Shown here piece by piece: positions 12,797 through 26,480 of a stretch of DNA of 64,000 nucleotides. The notes under the pieces were generated by a model. The model did no database searches, had not been told where the DNA came from, and was given only the letters and a program-made list of their open reading frames with translations. How positions within the stretch are numbered: the first letter of the stretch is position 1; the number at the start of each line of letters is the position of its first letter. Where the stretch lies: contig JAKNDB010000105.1 of NCBI GenBank assembly GCA_024305405.1, positions 3,099,501-3,163,500 on the forward strand, given 5' to 3'. Source of the DNA: Dirofilaria immitis (taxonomy: Eukaryota > Nematoda > Chromadorea > Rhabditida > Onchocercidae). The translations under genes and the position numbers were made by a program.

Positions 12797-14420
12797 ATGT
12801 GGCTTAATGCTTTTTTGTCGCGAAGTGCCGCTGATGCGATATGGTTAGGTCGAATTACATATGCTAATGGATTAAGACAGCAGTGCTATTATGTTGACAA
12901 ACTGCTTGCTTCACGCAAGTTGGAACCTAATTCGAAGAAGAAGTAAGTTTGGATTTGATGTTCTGCATTATTTCTTTGTGAGTCAAACAAAATGAGTTTT
13001 TTGTACGAAATTTTTTAGGAGCTACTTATTGTTACTGGAGCATACACCTGTTTATACCGTTGGCATAAGACACTTCAAATACAGTGAAGATGAAGAAAAC
13101 CGATTGAAGAAATTGGGCGCTGATTTTTACCGGTATTTAATTTTTCACGTATTGTGGAGGTAAAATAAATATGGGGCATAGAATATGAACTTGATAAAGC
13201 TTTAATTTTCAATTTTTAAATATTCTTTATTTGTCTGACAAAAACTCTAATCACTTCATATATCGATCACTGTGCGTATGATTATGTAACAATCGATATA
13301 TGAATAATTTTTATAGTGGCAAAAAAATTTCAACCAACTCCTGGAAGATAAAATCATGTATCTTCCTTATTCTTCTTTATTCAACTCTAGTTTAGTTAGA
13401 TTTAATTTTGTATTCAAATATTTAATTTCTAGGACAAAGCGAGGTGGACTTATTACATTTCATGGCCCTGGTCAACTTGTTGTTTATCCTATCGTTGATC
13501 TTCATTTATTGCACATCAGAAGTCCGGATCAGAACTCTACTCTTGTAGGTGTTCGTCGCTATGTACATCTTATTGAAGAAACAATCATCAAAACCGTCCG
13601 TAGTTTCGGCTTACTTGATGCGGATCGGTCGCCCGATACGGGTTAATTTTCGGAAATTTACGTGAAATTTCCTTTGACAAAACATGTATTATATATACAT
13701 TGAATTTGGTAGTGACTAGCAATTCGCAAACATGGCGGAATATAATTAAATAGGTTAAACAAATTGAAAAATGCCACCATACTAGTAATACACATTATTA
13801 TTTGTTCTAGCTTTTTTGTAAATTAATAGCATTTCCAGGAGTTTGGATAGCAAACGGTATGAGAAAAATAGCGGCAATTGGTATAAGTGTTCGCGACGGT
13901 GTCGTTAGTCATGGCTTAGCTCTTAACTGTAATACGGATTTGAATTGGTTCAGTCAGGTAAATATTTTTTTGCATTTAGTAATCGAATTTTTCTCATTGT
14001 ACACATGAAACATTAGGTTTAGTTTACTGACCTTTGATTATTTGTTTTTGTGATATTGAAGTTCAGACTGCTGAAGCAATGCTGAAAAATTCAAATTCGA
14101 CGACCAACATTTCAATCAGCATCAAAATGAGAACATAATAAAAATATGAAATTCATTTCAAATCTTTTAGTCTTTGATAAACATTATCGCTTTATAGATC
14201 TTTCGTTTTATTTTTTTGGCTGCGAAGCAAAATATTAATAGTTTCAGATTGTACCATGCGGTTTAGTTGGAAAGAAGTCACTTCTCTGACGCAGGAACTG
14301 GGAAGAAATGTTTCAGTAAATGATGTATTTCCAACTTTTTGCGAAAAGTTTGCCGAAGTGTTTCATTTCGACATCAAAATTTGTAGTCCCGATAAGTTTT
14401 GTGAGAAAGATCATTTATAG
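12797..14420 (+). CDS. LIPT2: Octanoyltransferase LIPT2 (LipB family)
   Basis: A mitochondrial enzyme that moves octanoate from acyl-carrier protein to lipoyl domains (glycine cleavage H protein first), the first step of lipoate synthesis. Exons: 12797-12942, 13019-13132, 13433-13641, 13839-13957, 14248-14420. LipB motifs appear in order: [13 protein letters not shown], then [20 protein letters not shown], then [18 protein letters not shown], and IVPCGLVG in the last exon, whose Cys is the acyl-intermediate residue of the family. Length and end ([12 protein letters not shown]) fit. After GLVGKK the conserved T-S-L motif is reached only if one base (an A near 14271-14276) is restored; as written a TGA follows. 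No AG lies in the 45 or so bases before the ATG, so any trans-splice acceptor must be farther upstream. Confidence 0.92.
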
Positions 14421-15745
14421 TGTTAAGTTGGTCTCAAATTTTTTAATGCTTATAGATTATGGAATTTTCTCCTATTCCTTCTTTTCGAAATATCTCTAAT
14501 GCAGCGATAATGAGCAAATAGAACAATATTAATGAGAATTTGAATGCGAAGATGAATGTATGGCTAAATTAGAAATGAATAAAGAATTGCACTTTTCAGA
14601 AAATGTATTACCGTGAATTTTTAATAAAAGCTAAGTAAGTGAACTTCAAAGCGAGAACTGTCCATTATTATACTTTAATTATTGAATAAATTTAATTTAC
14701 TTTTATTTTGTGGCATTATAATCATTGCTGTAAGCATAATATAAGTTTATGTTAAAAACATTTCAAGACGATTTCTTGCTTTCCTTTATAAAGTATTTTG
14801 GTGTAGAAGTAATTTCAAAAACTTTATCCTTTCTGTGCTGCAAATTGAAGACATTCGACCGCTTCCAAAACTTCCGCTGTTCTCTCAGTTGTGCATTACT
14901 ACAAAGATTAACATTGTGCTCCCATTCTAACGCAGTAAGACTGTCTGTCCGTTTGCTTCCAATGGTAGTAGATCAAGTTGCAAGTGAATGGTAGCATCCG
15001 CCCTTGACATTTTTTGGTAAGTCGCTGTTCCAGCAGCGACAATGTACATCGGTAAAGGCGGACTGCGATTCCGAGTGGAGTCATTTCATAAGATGACGAA
15101 GCTGATTCTCGATGGTATTGACAAATGCTGACTGTCATTCATTTGATATCAAGAATGGTTTGCTATAGCACTTTAACGTTTCAGTGAGGTTGAATTTTTG
15201 AGAGATAATGATAAAGCCATGTGACCGTAGTTTACTATGATTTTTTTATTCCAGTTGTCGGTGAGTTGATTAGTTTCTCGGACGAGAATTTTGTGGTAGG
15301 GACATTTTGTGCAAAATAACGTCTGGTTCAAATGTATCAGTTTTGATGCTTCTGACTTTTGAAGACAATATATTTGGAATTATTGGAACGTTTATATCCT
15401 ATTTTTAGTTTTGCATTCAATTCAGGTGTAGTTAAATTGCTTGTTTCTTAGCAGTGCAGACATGGATTATGCTCGGATTTGTATGCTTGAAAGTAGAACG
15501 TTCGAACTGAATTGCATTTAAGATCTTCGCCAAAAATTATAATGTTCTGAAGGAGGGATAAAATCTATATATATTATAAATAGACTTTAACATAAGGTAA
15601 AATACAAACACTATCGATAATAGTAATAGCAATAGTGTCTTTAATATCAACGAGACATCTTGTAAAAAGATGAGTATTTTCTAATACTCACTTTTTATTC
15701 AGGAAATGATTGAGCCAAATTTAAATATTTACAATTAATAATCTA
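14421..15745. other. Intergenic with a GC-richer block
   Basis: Mostly AT-rich sequence without a recognisable gene. About 14930-15125 is clearly less AT-rich than its surroundings and contains a perfect 7-bp-arm hairpin (15021-15040). No tRNA, snRNA or protein family could be assigned. Confidence 0.35.
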
Positions 15746-17480
15746 TCATTCATCGTAAGGATTACAGTTCTTGTTTTCACTTACCACCTCACCATCACAA
15801 ATGCGGTATTGTTCTGGCCAACCTTCCCTTACCGTTTCCAGTTGCCTGTAACATATATTGTCCGATTTCCTGCAAAAATGATGCACTTTTTCCAGCGAAA
15901 TGGAGAATTCGTGAAAAAGAGTGAAGTCAGTTGCTCAATTTCAAAGCGAAAATTAAGAGATGATAAAACTTTTAGTGAACAATTAAATGAAACAGTTATA
16001 CTTTCTTACTTGTATGAGTGGGAGTATATTCTACAGCGAGGACATACTGCAAATATTTCCAGGGCAGATATAATTTTTCCTTTTACTGTAGAAATATTGA
16101 GTACTGGCATCTAAAAATAATCGGTAGTAGGTTTTCGACCGAGAATCTTTGCATGTTTGTCGTTAATTTTGTTTAACTTGAAACAGGTATTAACTTTAGT
16201 TAACTCTTCAAATCTAAGAAATGAAGCACAATATTGCTCAGCTTCATATAATTTAAGTGCAATTAAATGATTAATGAAGTAAAACCAGTTCCTAAAATAA
16301 TCCGTCATAATAACAGTCGGTTTTTCAAGTTCGTTTCCCGACGAAACTTCTAAAATTGTAATCAAACCAACTTTAACAATACTTAATGATGTTATCGAAA
16401 GATTTCTGGGCAAATGTATTCCATTCACTCCTGGACATTGACGTATTTGAATTCTGTGATTACACTGAGCTGGTTTTTCATGACATGGGATCTAAAATAA
16501 TGATAGCTTTAATATCAAATTTTTTATCAAGTAGAAGAAGCATTCAGAATGCATCTCTTCTTTTGCTTTTTGATAACACTGAAAATTTAAGTTTGAAGCG
16601 AAAACAATTTTTTTCGAGTGAGAAGAAAAATACGAGAGAAATTCGAATTATCTCCAGGAGAACATATAAGAAAAGATGTAAAGAGTACTACGATAGTAAC
16701 TAACTGTCTCGATCAGGGAAGGACAAGTTGATTCCATTTTTCTTCCAAAGGAATTTTCATATCTTAACACAATAAAAGCTGAGCTACCACATTGTCTATC
16801 ACACAATTCCTGCAATGATGTAAAGTGATCAAATGGTTTCACAGTATCATAAAACTGACTCGTTAAAATAAAATTTTCTATAGCTTAAATATGAAAATCG
16901 ATCTTTATGTCCTATCGTGACATGGAAGTAAGAAACTATAAAATAGGATGAAAGCTTATACTAGCACTTTCAAAAGATCTATGCTTATCATCGGTAAAAA
17001 TAACTAGATAGGATGCCAAGTAGCACTGTTTCAAGCTTGTGGGATATGTCTGCCAGTACCCCAACATAGCAGTTATATTTATCAGTTATTATTCTTCTTG
17101 TAAAGTAAGTAAATATACCGCTGAAATTATACATAAGGTAGATAATGGAACAACTTATAAAAAATGTTGAACATACGTCGTACTTTTCCGGATACATGTA
17201 TTGACAGTGTGAGAGTGTTATCGAGCCAACATAATTCTGGTAGATTCTAGATTCTGCCTTCACTACTGCTAACCGTTTCTGCAGTTGGATATCAATAAAT
17301 ATTTTTGTCATTTTAGATTTATAAAGAAAGGCTTACCTTCGACTTGTTCAAAAATAGCATAGTCAATATGAAGAATCCGATGAGCAGAGCCAATATTCCG
17401 AGTTGAACAAGCAATAAGTATATACAAGGTTTACGACGACTTAAGTAACGCAACAAATGTTTTCGATGTAAAGTATAAGT
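15746..17480 (-). CDS. Putative type II or single-pass membrane protein
   Basis: Unrecognised; only parts are supportable. Exon 17337-17480, between a CTTCAG acceptor and a GTAAGC donor, is open for exactly 48 codons: a basic stretch (RKHLLRYLSRRKP), then about 22 hydrophobic residues ending FFILTMLFLNKSK. This basic-before-hydrophobic order is that of a type II signal anchor. A following frame (about 17211-17280) reads KRLAVVKAESRIYQNYVG. A terminal exon, 15746-15845, after an AG acceptor reads QLETVREGWPEQYRICDGEV and runs to a TGA. Frames between (16111-16428 and around 16020-16080) look partly coding, but phases could not be joined. A Golgi glycosyltransferase would suit the topology, but no catalytic motif was seen. 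Confidence 0.35.
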
Positions 17481-19748
17481 CTGAAGGAAACACGTTAAAA
17501 CAGTAGATCTATTTGCAATATCAAAATATATGCTGGCGTTTGTCAGTGGAATGTATAACTACTTGAATGAACTTTGACCTTATTAGAAAAGAGTATTAGA
17601 AATGGATTTTGTAAACTTGAGGTTATTATTAAGAGCTAAAGAGTTTGCTTGTTTTATCTGAGAAAATTAACCAGATGGAAATACGATAGGTAAAATTAAA
17701 CAAATTTATTCAAATGCATAGAGTTCACATGGAAACAAAAATATTACCATTACAACTGATGCCACTTAATGGAAGAACCGTTCGTCACCAGTCACTTCGA
17801 AGTGAATGCTATTGTCAATTTTCTATTGTCAATTTTAATTACTTTTATTTATTTTAAATTCTTTCAATATTTTATGTATTTATCCTTCATATTAGGATTT
17901 CTTTGTTTTAAAATTTAAACATTTCAAATGAAATTTAAAATAAAATTTACGTTCAAATTAAACATAATTGAAGTGAGTTATGTGTTCTGAATTCTGTTCA
18001 TCCTAGCAAGAATTAATTAATTTGAGAAGTTATTATAATGTTTTATCGCTCGTTCCTTACTGAACAATCTTTTATCGCTCGTTCCTTACTGAACAATCTC
18101 AGAAGTGGTATTCTGTAAAATAAGTGACCCGAGAAACTCTTTGTCCATATCAAATTATTACCATTCTCGAAAAGTATATCAGTCATGGTATCGGGTGTCG
18201 ATATACGTTTTTGGAAATGTTTAACTGACCAACTGATCTGTTGACATCTTTCTCGGCTATTATCCATTGATTTTTCCATTTAAATCACAAATAGTTACAG
18301 TGGACAACTATACATCATTAAGTCATAAATTTAGGCAAGATATTCAAAGCACTTTAGTTAATCAATACTCTAAAGAAATTTCTTGCTTAATATGAAACAA
18401 TATTTCTGATTTTAAAATAATACATAAGCATAATTTTGGAATGGCTGCAATTTAAGATGTGATAATTCTCATTAATAACTGCATTTGCAGAATAAAGGTG
18501 CTTTCAGACATATGAGCATTTTTGCATACTACAGTCTTTGAATTAAATTATAGATTTTAAAAGGATTTACCCACTTATTTCTCATAATAAATAATAGTGA
18601 ATCCTAAATTTTTAATGTTGGAATTTTAAAACCAATAATAATTTATAAATTTTAATTTTGTTCCGCTTGTCATGTGCGAAATAATGTTTTAGGTTAGCAA
18701 TAATTTTCAAAACAAAGTCATTCGGAATGTTCATTACAGTCACTTTCCCTGATCAATTTTTCTATCTGATCCCATAATATCATTAGATTTTTCTTACAAC
18801 GATTAATTTACTACGCCTACGCACCACTTTAGATGAAATACGGAAATAAGTGCTAAATTTCTAAATTTCTATTTACATCTAAATACAACAAACTGTCACT
18901 TAATCATTCCATTTTCTTACTTTCATTTTCAAATATTTCATTTTTTTATTTCCGTTAGATTTCAAATTATCTTGCTGCTGTGAACTTCTTCAAGATGAAT
19001 ACGTCATTCCTGATACCAGAAAGTTGTTCTTGCAATTCTTTTAATATATTCATAAAAATTAAAATCATTCAATGAAATTGCAATCTAAATATAAGCCTCC
19101 TACAAGAATATAATTCATTAAATTGCTGAAAGATTATGTTAGCACAAAATAATCAATAATTTTGATAATAGGCCGTAAAATAGGTATCGCTTTGGACTTT
19201 GAATGCGACTTAATTTAATTTGAAAAGGATAGAAACATTGCTTAATTTTGTGCTTTCCTACTAAAAATATCTGAAAAAAAATCTCTGAAAATCTTTTATT
19301 CCCGCATTGACATAATTTTCAAAATTTGTGTGAGATGATTTTTGTGACGTTTTTTAGTGAGTTAGAGTTAGACAGACTAACGACTGATTATTTTTGGAAA
19401 GTGGAGAGAACTTCAATTCATACGAAGAATAAACGTAAATTTAGGGCTCACGCAATTATGTCTCCTATGTAATTAAAACTTTTGGAAATCCTGGATAAAA
19501 GTTGTACATCAATAAATTACTGAAAATGTTTTTATGATCTTCCATGGAGTTATGAGTGTCCATTTTTAATTTTTAATTAATTCAAAAAGTGAATCATAGC
19601 CTGGAACGAATATTATAAAAGCAAGGTGAACTTTAAGCTTGAAAGAAGAGAAATGTCCAAGGCAAAAAATTTCGAAAATCTGTTTCATTATCTAAAAATA
19701 AATTTCAAATGAAAAAATTCAAATGAAAGATAAAAGTAAGGATCTTAC
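17481..19748. other. AT-rich, no supported gene
   Basis: Very AT-rich sequence. Apart from the 29-base tandem repeat at 18042-18099, which lies inside a short minus-strand frame, nothing with coding or RNA character was seen. It may be intronic if the exon at 19749-19947 belongs to the membrane-protein gene on the left. Confidence 0.3.
18042..18099. repeat. Perfect 29-bp direct tandem repeat, two copies
   Basis: The 29 bases at 18042-18070 (beginning TTTATCGCTCG, ending GAACAATCT) recur exactly and immediately at 18071-18099. Perfect identity suggests a recent slippage duplication or an assembly duplication. A 29-base unit shifts the frame, so a coding role is unlikely. Confidence 0.9.
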
Positions 19749-19947
19749 GTTGCGCATTTTTAGCTAAGTCTTGCAACGGCAGGTCTAACATTTGGAACGC
19801 CAAAATCTTGAGATTTCGTGGTGAAACGAGATGAGTTTCTAAATTATATAAGCGCTCATCTAGATAAAACCGTGGTGAAGGAATAATGAATATTGAGGCA
19901 TCAGAATTCGATGCGTTAAAGAACTCCAACTTTCGATAATGATTCAT
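19749..19947 (-). CDS. Putative first coding exon, protein unrecognised
   Basis: An open frame from ATG (19947) for 66 codons to a strong donor (CAAC|GTAAGATC at 19748). It starts MNHYRKLEFFNASNSDASIF and ends QDLAKNAQ. Balanced composition and a consensus donor distinguish it from surrounding chance frames, but no partner exon with matching phase was found downstream. It could be the start of the membrane-protein gene at 15.7-17.5 kb, or spurious. Confidence 0.3.
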
Positions 19948-22900
19948 TTATCCAGGAATATATATTATGTCCATTTCTTATCAATAATCGGTGAGGTATA
20001 AAAGCACTAGTAGTATCGATAAAACTATCATGCATAGTTTCTGCGATCTAAAAAGTGGTATGACTAAAAAGCTTCAGTAATAATTTCAAAAATCTTAAAA
20101 TTTAGCAAAAAAATAACTTTTTAAAGAATATTCAGCATTAAAAATCCTCTTTGTGAAAACGAGTAATTACTGCTTTATGAACAAATGATCATTAATCTGT
20201 TCTGATTGGTCGGCATAGCTTCGCATCCTCTGTACGTAAAAATTTTCGCTTCTTGTGCAATGAGTTTTCCTGAAAATATATTAATAGAAGCGTTAGCTCG
20301 GTCATTATGAATTTAAATATATATTTTGCATGGGAGGCATCTGGAGGAATTCGTTATGATCAAGTTTTAGCAGATTTATCTATTCGCTTAAAGTGAATGG
20401 ATAAATTTTTAATTAAAATAGACTATTTTTTTTACCAAAGATAAAGATCAAGAAATGCTCGTTTCTGATCAAAATCTTCAAATATTCAGCATTGATTGCA
20501 TCTTCAAATGCTTCGACAAAGATGATTGCAGGAACTTCTGAGTTGTTTTGCATATTAGAAAAAAGCTACTAGTTGTTATACTTCGATTTTTCAAAAGATT
20601 TGCTTCATTCGTTCGTAATCTAGGACTTCATCGAACTTCTTCAATTCATGACAATATTTCAAAAATATAATGACAGGCTTTTATAATTATCATACCAATA
20701 AATTTTAAAATCACCATCGAAAATCTAATCAGCAAAAAATTTGAAAAGTTGTATTTTTTTCCTTTTTAAACACTGATATATATACTTTGTACAGATTCAA
20801 ATCTGTCACTCCTTAATAACAATAATTTTGAAAAATTTTCCAAAATTAAGATATTATTTCTACTTACGCGGACAACTATTGCAAAATTCTAGCGGTCATT
20901 CCATTTTTCAAATAACCAATCCGTTCGGTACAATTTTCTTTCGGATAAGTTTTGTATTTGCACCATGGCAATTCATCTTTGAAAAAGTAGATAGGAATTT
21001 AAAGGAAATCAAATCATTTCGGTTAGATAATGTTGAAAATCTCAGTATAACTTACAATTCGTTTATATATATACTTGAAAAACAATAAAAAAGAAAATCT
21101 TTCTGCAAAAAGTACTTTAAAAAATGTTTTGTAGTCGTATTTTGGTGAATAATTGCCAATTTTTTTCTCTCAAATTTCCAGTTTATCAATTCCAATCAAA
21201 ATTCATTATAAACGGTACTGACTAAACCTCTGAGAGAACAATTATGATACGATTACATAATCTCTTTTGAATCACCTTTCTGAATGAATAGCTATAAGAT
21301 TATTCAAAGATTATTATCCCATTTTTAATGTCTATAGCAATCAGGAACTGAATTATTTATTATAAATTATTATCTATTATAACTAGAACAAAAATAGAAT
21401 AATTTTTGTAAGGTATATGAATTTCTGGTTCCGCAAGGGTAAAAATTTCTTACATGGATTCATATCTATTAATTAAATGAAGATCATCATACAAAGATCT
21501 TTTTTGAATTTCATCAGCACAGCTAATGCTACTCACTGATAATGAATGAGGTTAGCACATTAAGTCTTACTATATCGCATGAAGTAACTTCTGGAATAAC
21601 GAAAGTTTATTATGCTTACTAATACAGGTATGACATCTATCAGGAAAAAGTGATAATCCTAAATTAAAAATCCTGAATTGTTATGACTTTTAACATTCTA
21701 AAAATATTAATTGTATAGATTCAAATCCTTACATGAACAATGTTCTGTTTTGAACTAAGACCCATAACATTATCAGGTTTGACATCTCGATTAACGATAC
21801 CGTCAGATATAATGCTTGCAATCTTGAAAGTTAAATACGATGATAGAGAAAAATTAACAATTAAATCAAAAATTCAAAGATTTGCAAGTCTTTCTGCAAT
21901 AATATATGAAAAGAAAAATATGATATTTTCTGGTCAAAAACAATGTTTTATGAAATTTAAAGAATTAAAATGAAACGTGTTGCACTTTTCATTGTCAAAC
22001 TTCATCTGTCGATTTAAGAGATAATCTATCAATATTAAAATACCATATTTTTATAAAAATCATTTAATTACCAATAATGGAAGTATGAAATTTCACAACT
22101 TTTCGGGGATGATCGAGAATTAAATTATATATCAGTTGATCTGCTAGAAGCAATACCGTTTTAAATCGGAGAGCAAAATTGAAACGAAGTAATTCCATGA
22201 AGAAAATGTTGAAATTACCACGACTACTAAAGCATAAGATCTAAACAATAATATAACAACAACTGAATTATTCAAAAACAACTATGCACACACTTTTGTC
22301 ACCAAAAATTATGAAAATCTTTTACTTCAATGAAATCAAATTTCATTATTGAAATTTTGTAAGCGTGATATTCATACCACAATCTATCGTTATTTTTAGC
22401 TATCGTCTCCAGCATCCATTACCAGATTTGATACAAAAATCTCAAAAATAAAATTTGATTTTTGATATCAGGATATAAAGCAAATATATGAACTAATAAA
22501 TAAAGAATATATTATGCTGATGCCCTATCTGACGCCTCTTAAATGTATTGGATCCCAAAGAATAATCATATCTTTCCTATCTTTCTCTCAAATATCTGTA
22601 TAATTTTTAACATCTACTTTTATATTATGAATAATAAATTCCTCATATTCCCGAAGAAAAAAAAGTATATTTCTGGAATTGGATAAAAAAAAGCATGGAA
22701 TAACTACTATACTATAAAGCTCAATAACGACAAAGATAAATAATTAAAAAGAAAAGAAAATGTTTGTTGCAAAATTACCACTGCCTAATTATATGTACCT
22801 ATCGATAGCATAGCATCGATCAACAACCATATCATCTTATCATTTTTTGAATTCTGCTGCACAGTTCCAGAAGTATACTTTTGATTCGTTGCTACTATGC

Positions 22901-23817
22901 TGAAATGATAATTAGAATTATTTTCTACATACTTCCCAAAGAATTCACATTAGAAAAAATACAAATGCTCATGCATACCGATCGATATATACCCATTTCT
23001 CAGCTCAATGTAATCAAAGGTTGTATAATCATACGCTAATTGTGAATTGGATTCTTCGAGCATAATTAAATAAGCATTTCATTTCTTTAATAATAACCCA
23101 GTGGGATCAGATTACAGAAGCGCCTACGTGTATTTTCTTCCAATATTTTATTGGCAATAAGATAAGGTAGTGCATCAAGCCATTTACTTCTCCCCAGAAA
23201 TATTCCTGCAATAAATATCCTTTATCTATTCTATTCTATGCACATTTTTCGAGTACTACGATATGAGAATGGTCAATGCTGCTCAGAAAAAGTGAAGCCA
23301 AGCGCCTTGCGATTAATTTTCCAGAGATATAGGTAAAAAGCTTTCGTTGAATGAGTTATTTATTGTCTTCCAGTACATAGATTGGTTTTAATTTCTTTAT
23401 CATAATTAGTTGATGTTAGCTTTCATTTTGAATTGATCGCTTTTTTTTCTGCAGCAAATCATGGGAAAAGAACCATGATCAAAATTGACCAATCGCGAAT
23501 ATGCCTAGAGATATGACATGCATTCTGATTTCTATTCTGCTTCAATTTAGACATTTCAATATGAAGGATTTCTACCTCATCTCTGCTTGTTTTTTTAAGT
23601 CTGGGTAAAAGAATTATGGGTATGAAATTTAAACTCAAGTTGCTACGGGAAACTTGAAACCCACGTTATATCAGATTTAGGTATCTGTTGATGAACCATT
23701 TCCTAAGATACAACAATCTTAGGATCTACTGTTAAACAATTTTAATGCCGCAGTGAAAAAAATCTCCCTACATAAGAACATCTAAATTTTTAATTAATTT
23801 TAGACCGTTACTTTAAA
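19948..23817. other. Long AT-rich gene-poor stretch
   Basis: Nearly 4 kb with only short, low-complexity frames (Asn/Lys/Ile/Phe-rich) on either strand. No exon, transposase, tRNA or long repeat was recognised. An AG at 23802-23803, upstream of the next gene, could serve as its trans-splice acceptor. Confidence 0.4.
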
Positions 23818-26480
23818 ATGGCAAATACGACAATAGTAGAAGCACGAATAACAATGGAGGAAGATCCAGAGATACTGGATATCACTGGCACGATTTCGGA
23901 AATGAAAATGGTTGATAGCGAACAGTCAAAAAAATTAGAAAACGAAGCAGTGAATGTTTATGAAAGTGAAAATCTGGAAATTCTTCCCATTGATGAAAAT
24001 ACGAACATCCAACAGTTAAGAAGTCCCAATGGCGTAAGCTTGTCATTTTAAAAAATTTCTTACAGTATTACGATATGATCTATCACCCTGATTGAACCTC
24101 ATATAGTTAACATTAATTTTTTTTTTGTGCTCATTCATTCTAAGACAGCAAAGCTCAGTAGAATAACTTAACTATCAATCGAACTTAGTAAAGTCGAATC
24201 AAATAAAGATTATAAAAGTATGTATAAAAGTGTTATGGATGCATGTTGTTTCCATCTCAAACTTTGTAAGTATTTGTTGTTCTTAGAATAAAAAGTATCT
24301 GAACCTGATCAAGATCAAGACCAGGCACACCCAGCATATATCCCGCGTATAGGACAATTTTTATGCACGATACTCGTGAAACCGGTGAGAAGATTAAACA
24401 TTATCCATTGTCGCGTGCTGATCGTAAATGGCGGCATGATTTGTACAATGAAGCTGATCAAATACCAATGTCTGATCGCGAATTCGCCAAGAAATACGGT
24501 ACAGACCGGAAAGGAAATGTTGTCTCTTCGGTAAGCATGTAAATTCCATGCTAATGAAGAATTCTGTTGAAAGAGTTGCTCAATTAATTGGAGCAGAATT
24601 TCAGTAAAAAGCTTAGTTTTTTCGAAAAGTTTTTATAATTTCTATATTTATTTCTAACTCCCTTATTAAGTTCTTCTTGGCAGAATTATTTTAAGGGCAA
24701 ACCTTCATTTTAAAATTGTTACAAGAATTGTTTTCGGCTTTCCGACAAGATATGCGTACTAAAAATCAAATTCGAACCCGAGCGTTATCAAACGTTTGGA
24801 ACACATCACATTATCTTACAAAGAAACATAGGAGTATGTTTTTATCGTTTTTGAAATCTGAAACAACATCTAAGTTATATATTTATAAATGCTACACTTA
24901 ATTAATAAATGTAACTTATTTGATTTTAATTGGTACCAGACACTTCTACTAGTGACATTATTTAATGTGACTGTTTCAAGTTCGTGATCATGAAATTAAT
25001 TATCAAGACAGGAGAGAAAGCGTAAGAAAACCGGGAAGCGAAAATCGTTTATCATCAGCTGGTAACATAATGAATAAAGAGCATCGGAAAAATGAAAAGT
25101 TAGGTGGAGGTAAGTAGCTGGAAAATAAACTTGTTAAATCCAATTAAGGGAAATGAAAGAACTAAAGTAGAAAATATATTTATTCAGATACTATTAATTC
25201 ACAACTTTTAAAAATTACTTGGATAGTTGCAGAATTTATCTTTTTATGATTGTTTAAGCTATTGCTAATAGACATCTTAGTAAACATTTCGCTTTGTAAC
25301 AGTGGCAGTGAACAGCTCCTAGCTGTTTTGTATATCATATATCATCTCGTTCTAAAGTATTTTTGAAAAAGTGTAGCATTTTTAAATCTATTGTTACTAA
25401 AAACTAAACTAGTGCAGCAGTTTTGAATTTATAGTCGCTAATTTCATCAATGATGAAACTAGTAATACAGCTAGATGAGAAAAAGGGAGGGTCTTCCTTG
25501 TTTGGCAATTTTAGGCGAAGAAGCGGAAAGCAGATTTCAAATATGCAATACAGATCACAAGAATACAAAGTTGGAGATACGTTTTGGTAAGCGTTACTCG
25601 ACACAGCGGCCAATGAAATCTGATAAAACATAGATTTTTTTATTTCTGGACCAGCGACTTTCTGGATTCTTTATTATCTTTACTTTCACAAGTGAATGAT
25701 TAAATGCTCGAAAAATGGTGACGAGTGTACAGCACTGAAATAGCACATGCCGCTTATATCATTCTAGTCTTCACTTTTGGTATATAAAATAATATTTTTC
25801 TCATTTCTAGTCTTTACTTTTAGTGTGAGAATAGTATTTTTAGTAATTGAGGGTGAGGAATAATTATTGTTCTCGTTACATGTTTGTTTATATATACTTT
25901 CATTCAATTCATGGAGATAAATTTCACTAATGATTTATTCGACTACTATCTTTGCATATCGTCGAAACTAATTTTTACGCGTTCTGTTCTTTACCCAATT
26001 TTCAAAATCCCTTAATAAATTATTCGAGCTATGCGAGCTTCACAACGTTTTTCTTATTTTCAACTAGTTTTGATTCACAATCTAGGACTGGATTGACTGA
26101 TTACCAATTTTCTGGAGGTATATCTGTCGAGTAACAATTGAACCTACATCATTTTTCAAGAAATTTCATCCTGTTTCTTAATCACATGAAAATCTAATTT
26201 GGTTTACAGACTTAATTTTGCCTATAATTTGCTCATTACATCACAGTAAGAAAGATTATTTTAGAATCTTCTATTAATTCTGAAAAAGATATATGCTTGA
26301 AAATGCACCACAATTCAAATGATTGAGTACCAAGATTTTGACAGTGGGCATACCAATAGGAATGAGGAAGAGTTCTTGGTTTTCATAGAGTCCGGGAAGA
26401 ATGGTCTGTGATGTAGCGATATTACGGTAATGATTGTTGACGGTCGTAGAAAAAGTGGTGACGCGAGGCCTGTCGCATGG
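23818..26480 (+). CDS. CASC3: CASC3/Barentsz exon-junction-complex factor
   Basis: CASC3 (MLN51/Barentsz) binds eIF4AIII in the exon junction complex, with roles in mRNA decay and localisation. Exon 1 (23818-24030) encodes an acidic start, MANTTIVEARITMEEDPEIL. Exon 2 (24287-24530) holds the diagnostic eIF4AIII-binding SELOR block: HPAYIPRIGQF, then FMHDTRE, W-R-H-D-L-Y and DREFAKKYGTD, matching the family's H-P-A-Y-I-P-R, F-x-H-D, W-x-H-D and L-x-x-x-Y-G pattern. Exon 2 needs one A added near 24290-24294 and one T near 24358-24362 to read through. Likely further exons, less certain, are 24981-25109 (VRDHEINYQDRRESVRK), about 25436-25590 (Arg/Ser-rich), 26069-26116 (FDSQSRTGLTDYQFSG) and a frame around 26310-26420. 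The C-terminus is not fixed; the family is poorly conserved there. Confidence 0.78.

Noticed and set aside
21719..21734. tRNA B-box-like match (GATTCAAATCC)
   Set aside because: No A box, acceptor stem or cloverleaf could be built around it.
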